Of a DNA stretch of 64,000 nt, positions 63,903 through 64,000 are shown in pieces. The notes beneath the pieces are model-generated. The model saw only the letters and a list, made by a program, of their open reading frames with translations, searched no databases and was not told the origin of the DNA. Made by a program: the position numbers and the translations under genes. The DNA lies in contig NZ_MDDS01000035.1 of NCBI RefSeq assembly GCF_001721295.1, positions 166,061 to 230,060 on the forward strand, read 5' to 3'. This stretch comes from Sphingomonas turrisvirgatae. GTDB lineage: Bacteria > Pseudomonadota > Alphaproteobacteria > Sphingomonadales > Sphingomonadaceae. Position 1 is the first letter of the stretch. Each line of letters begins with the position of its first letter.

Positions 63903-64000
63903 TGGAACTAGAGACCGGCCCCTACAAGGGACGGACAGATGAAGCGGAAGCAGTTTTCGGAAGAGCAGATTATTGGCATCCTGAAGGAGGCTGAGGCGGG
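63903..64000 (+). mobile_element. Left end of an IS3-family insertion sequence (runs off the right edge)
   Basis: The sequence switches from adaptor-coding to IS-like at about 63903 (TGGAACTAGAGACCGGCC...), followed 36 nt later by a transposase start. A TG-starting end close to the orfA start fits the IS407 group of IS3. The exact border and the target duplication cannot be confirmed without the other end. Confidence 0.75.
63939..64000 (+). CDS. IS3-family transposase OrfA, N-terminal fragment
   Basis: ATG 63939 opens a frame of 20 visible codons before the window ends. It begins MKRKQFSEEQIIGILKEAEA, the well-known start of the helix-turn-helix OrfA protein of IS3-family (IS407/IS401-like) elements. 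OrfA binds the IS ends; the catalytic OrfB would lie beyond the window, usually made by programmed -1 frameshifting. Confidence 0.88.
   Translation, partial: MKRKQFSEEQIIGILKEAEA

Noticed and set aside
1..64000. CRISPR arrays, tRNA or rRNA genes, prophage
   Set aside because: No regularly spaced repeats, no cloverleaf-like or rRNA-like stretch and no phage structural genes were seen in the gaps, which are nearly all under 300 nt.

Overview
The window looks like a chromosomal piece of a high-GC alphaproteobacterium of the Sphingomonas group (Sphingomonadaceae). This is an inference from several features: the strong GC bias at third codon positions, the many secreted carbohydrate enzymes next to TonB-dependent receptors, an alphaproteobacterial CtaA heme A synthase, a Zur-type box, and an EcfG-type stress promoter. 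No database search was possible. No tRNA, rRNA, CRISPR array or prophage was seen. One insertion sequence begins at the right edge.

Layout. (1) 1-11570, housekeeping and mixed genes: the 5' two thirds of a secreted trypsin-like (probably autotransporter) protease running off the left edge; rplM-rpsI; cutA and ctaA, which share a 23-bp duplicated junction; a merC-like gene plus zur behind a Zur box; dxs; a small alpha/beta hydrolase; hppD behind a palindromic operator; a Rieske protein; and a Baeyer-Villiger-type monooxygenase behind an 18-bp perfect palindrome. (2) 11593-18543: a marR gene followed by tamA-tamB (outer-membrane assembly). (3) 18648-36105, the core of a pectin/hexuronate utilisation locus: ExuT-like transporter, keto-acid hydratase, LacI regulator, an RpiB-family isomerase, KduD-like dehydrogenase, KDG kinase, a carboxylesterase, a DUF4861 protein, a PL10 pectate lyase, a ThuA-cupin fusion, a frameshifted TonB-dependent receptor, an acetylesterase-like hydrolase and a GH43 enzyme. 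Four copies of a TGACACCGGT motif sit in its promoters and define a probable LacI regulon.

(4) 36181-39497: a three-gene stress operon (SRPBCC, Zn-alcohol dehydrogenase, SDR) with a textbook EcfG promoter, then two small hypothetical genes. (5) 39517-43309: a periplasmic PaoABC-type molybdenum aldehyde oxidoreductase. (6) 43287-54618, a second pectin arm: another PL10 lyase (with an odd tail), a second TonB receptor, an MFS uronate/aldarate-type transporter, a large unassigned Tat-exported protein, a paralogous carboxylesterase, a LysR regulator and KdgD of the oxidative uronate route. (7) 55030-61015: a complete seven-subunit-type Mrp Na+/H+ antiporter operon (A/B fused, C-G) whose first gene seems to lack an ordinary start codon. 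(8) 60973-63900: a MacB/LolCD-like ABC exporter with a periplasmic adaptor whose 5' end is cut off by an IS3-family element.

How it fits together: secreted lyases, esterases and GH43 would depolymerise pectin; TonB receptors bring oligomers into the periplasm; MFS carriers import uronates; the RpiB-like isomerase (proposed KduI substitute), KduD and KdgK convert unsaturated uronate to KDPG, while KdgD serves the aldarate route to 2-oxoglutarate semialdehyde. The aldolase for KDPG, KduI, UxaABC and uronate dehydrogenase are not in this window.
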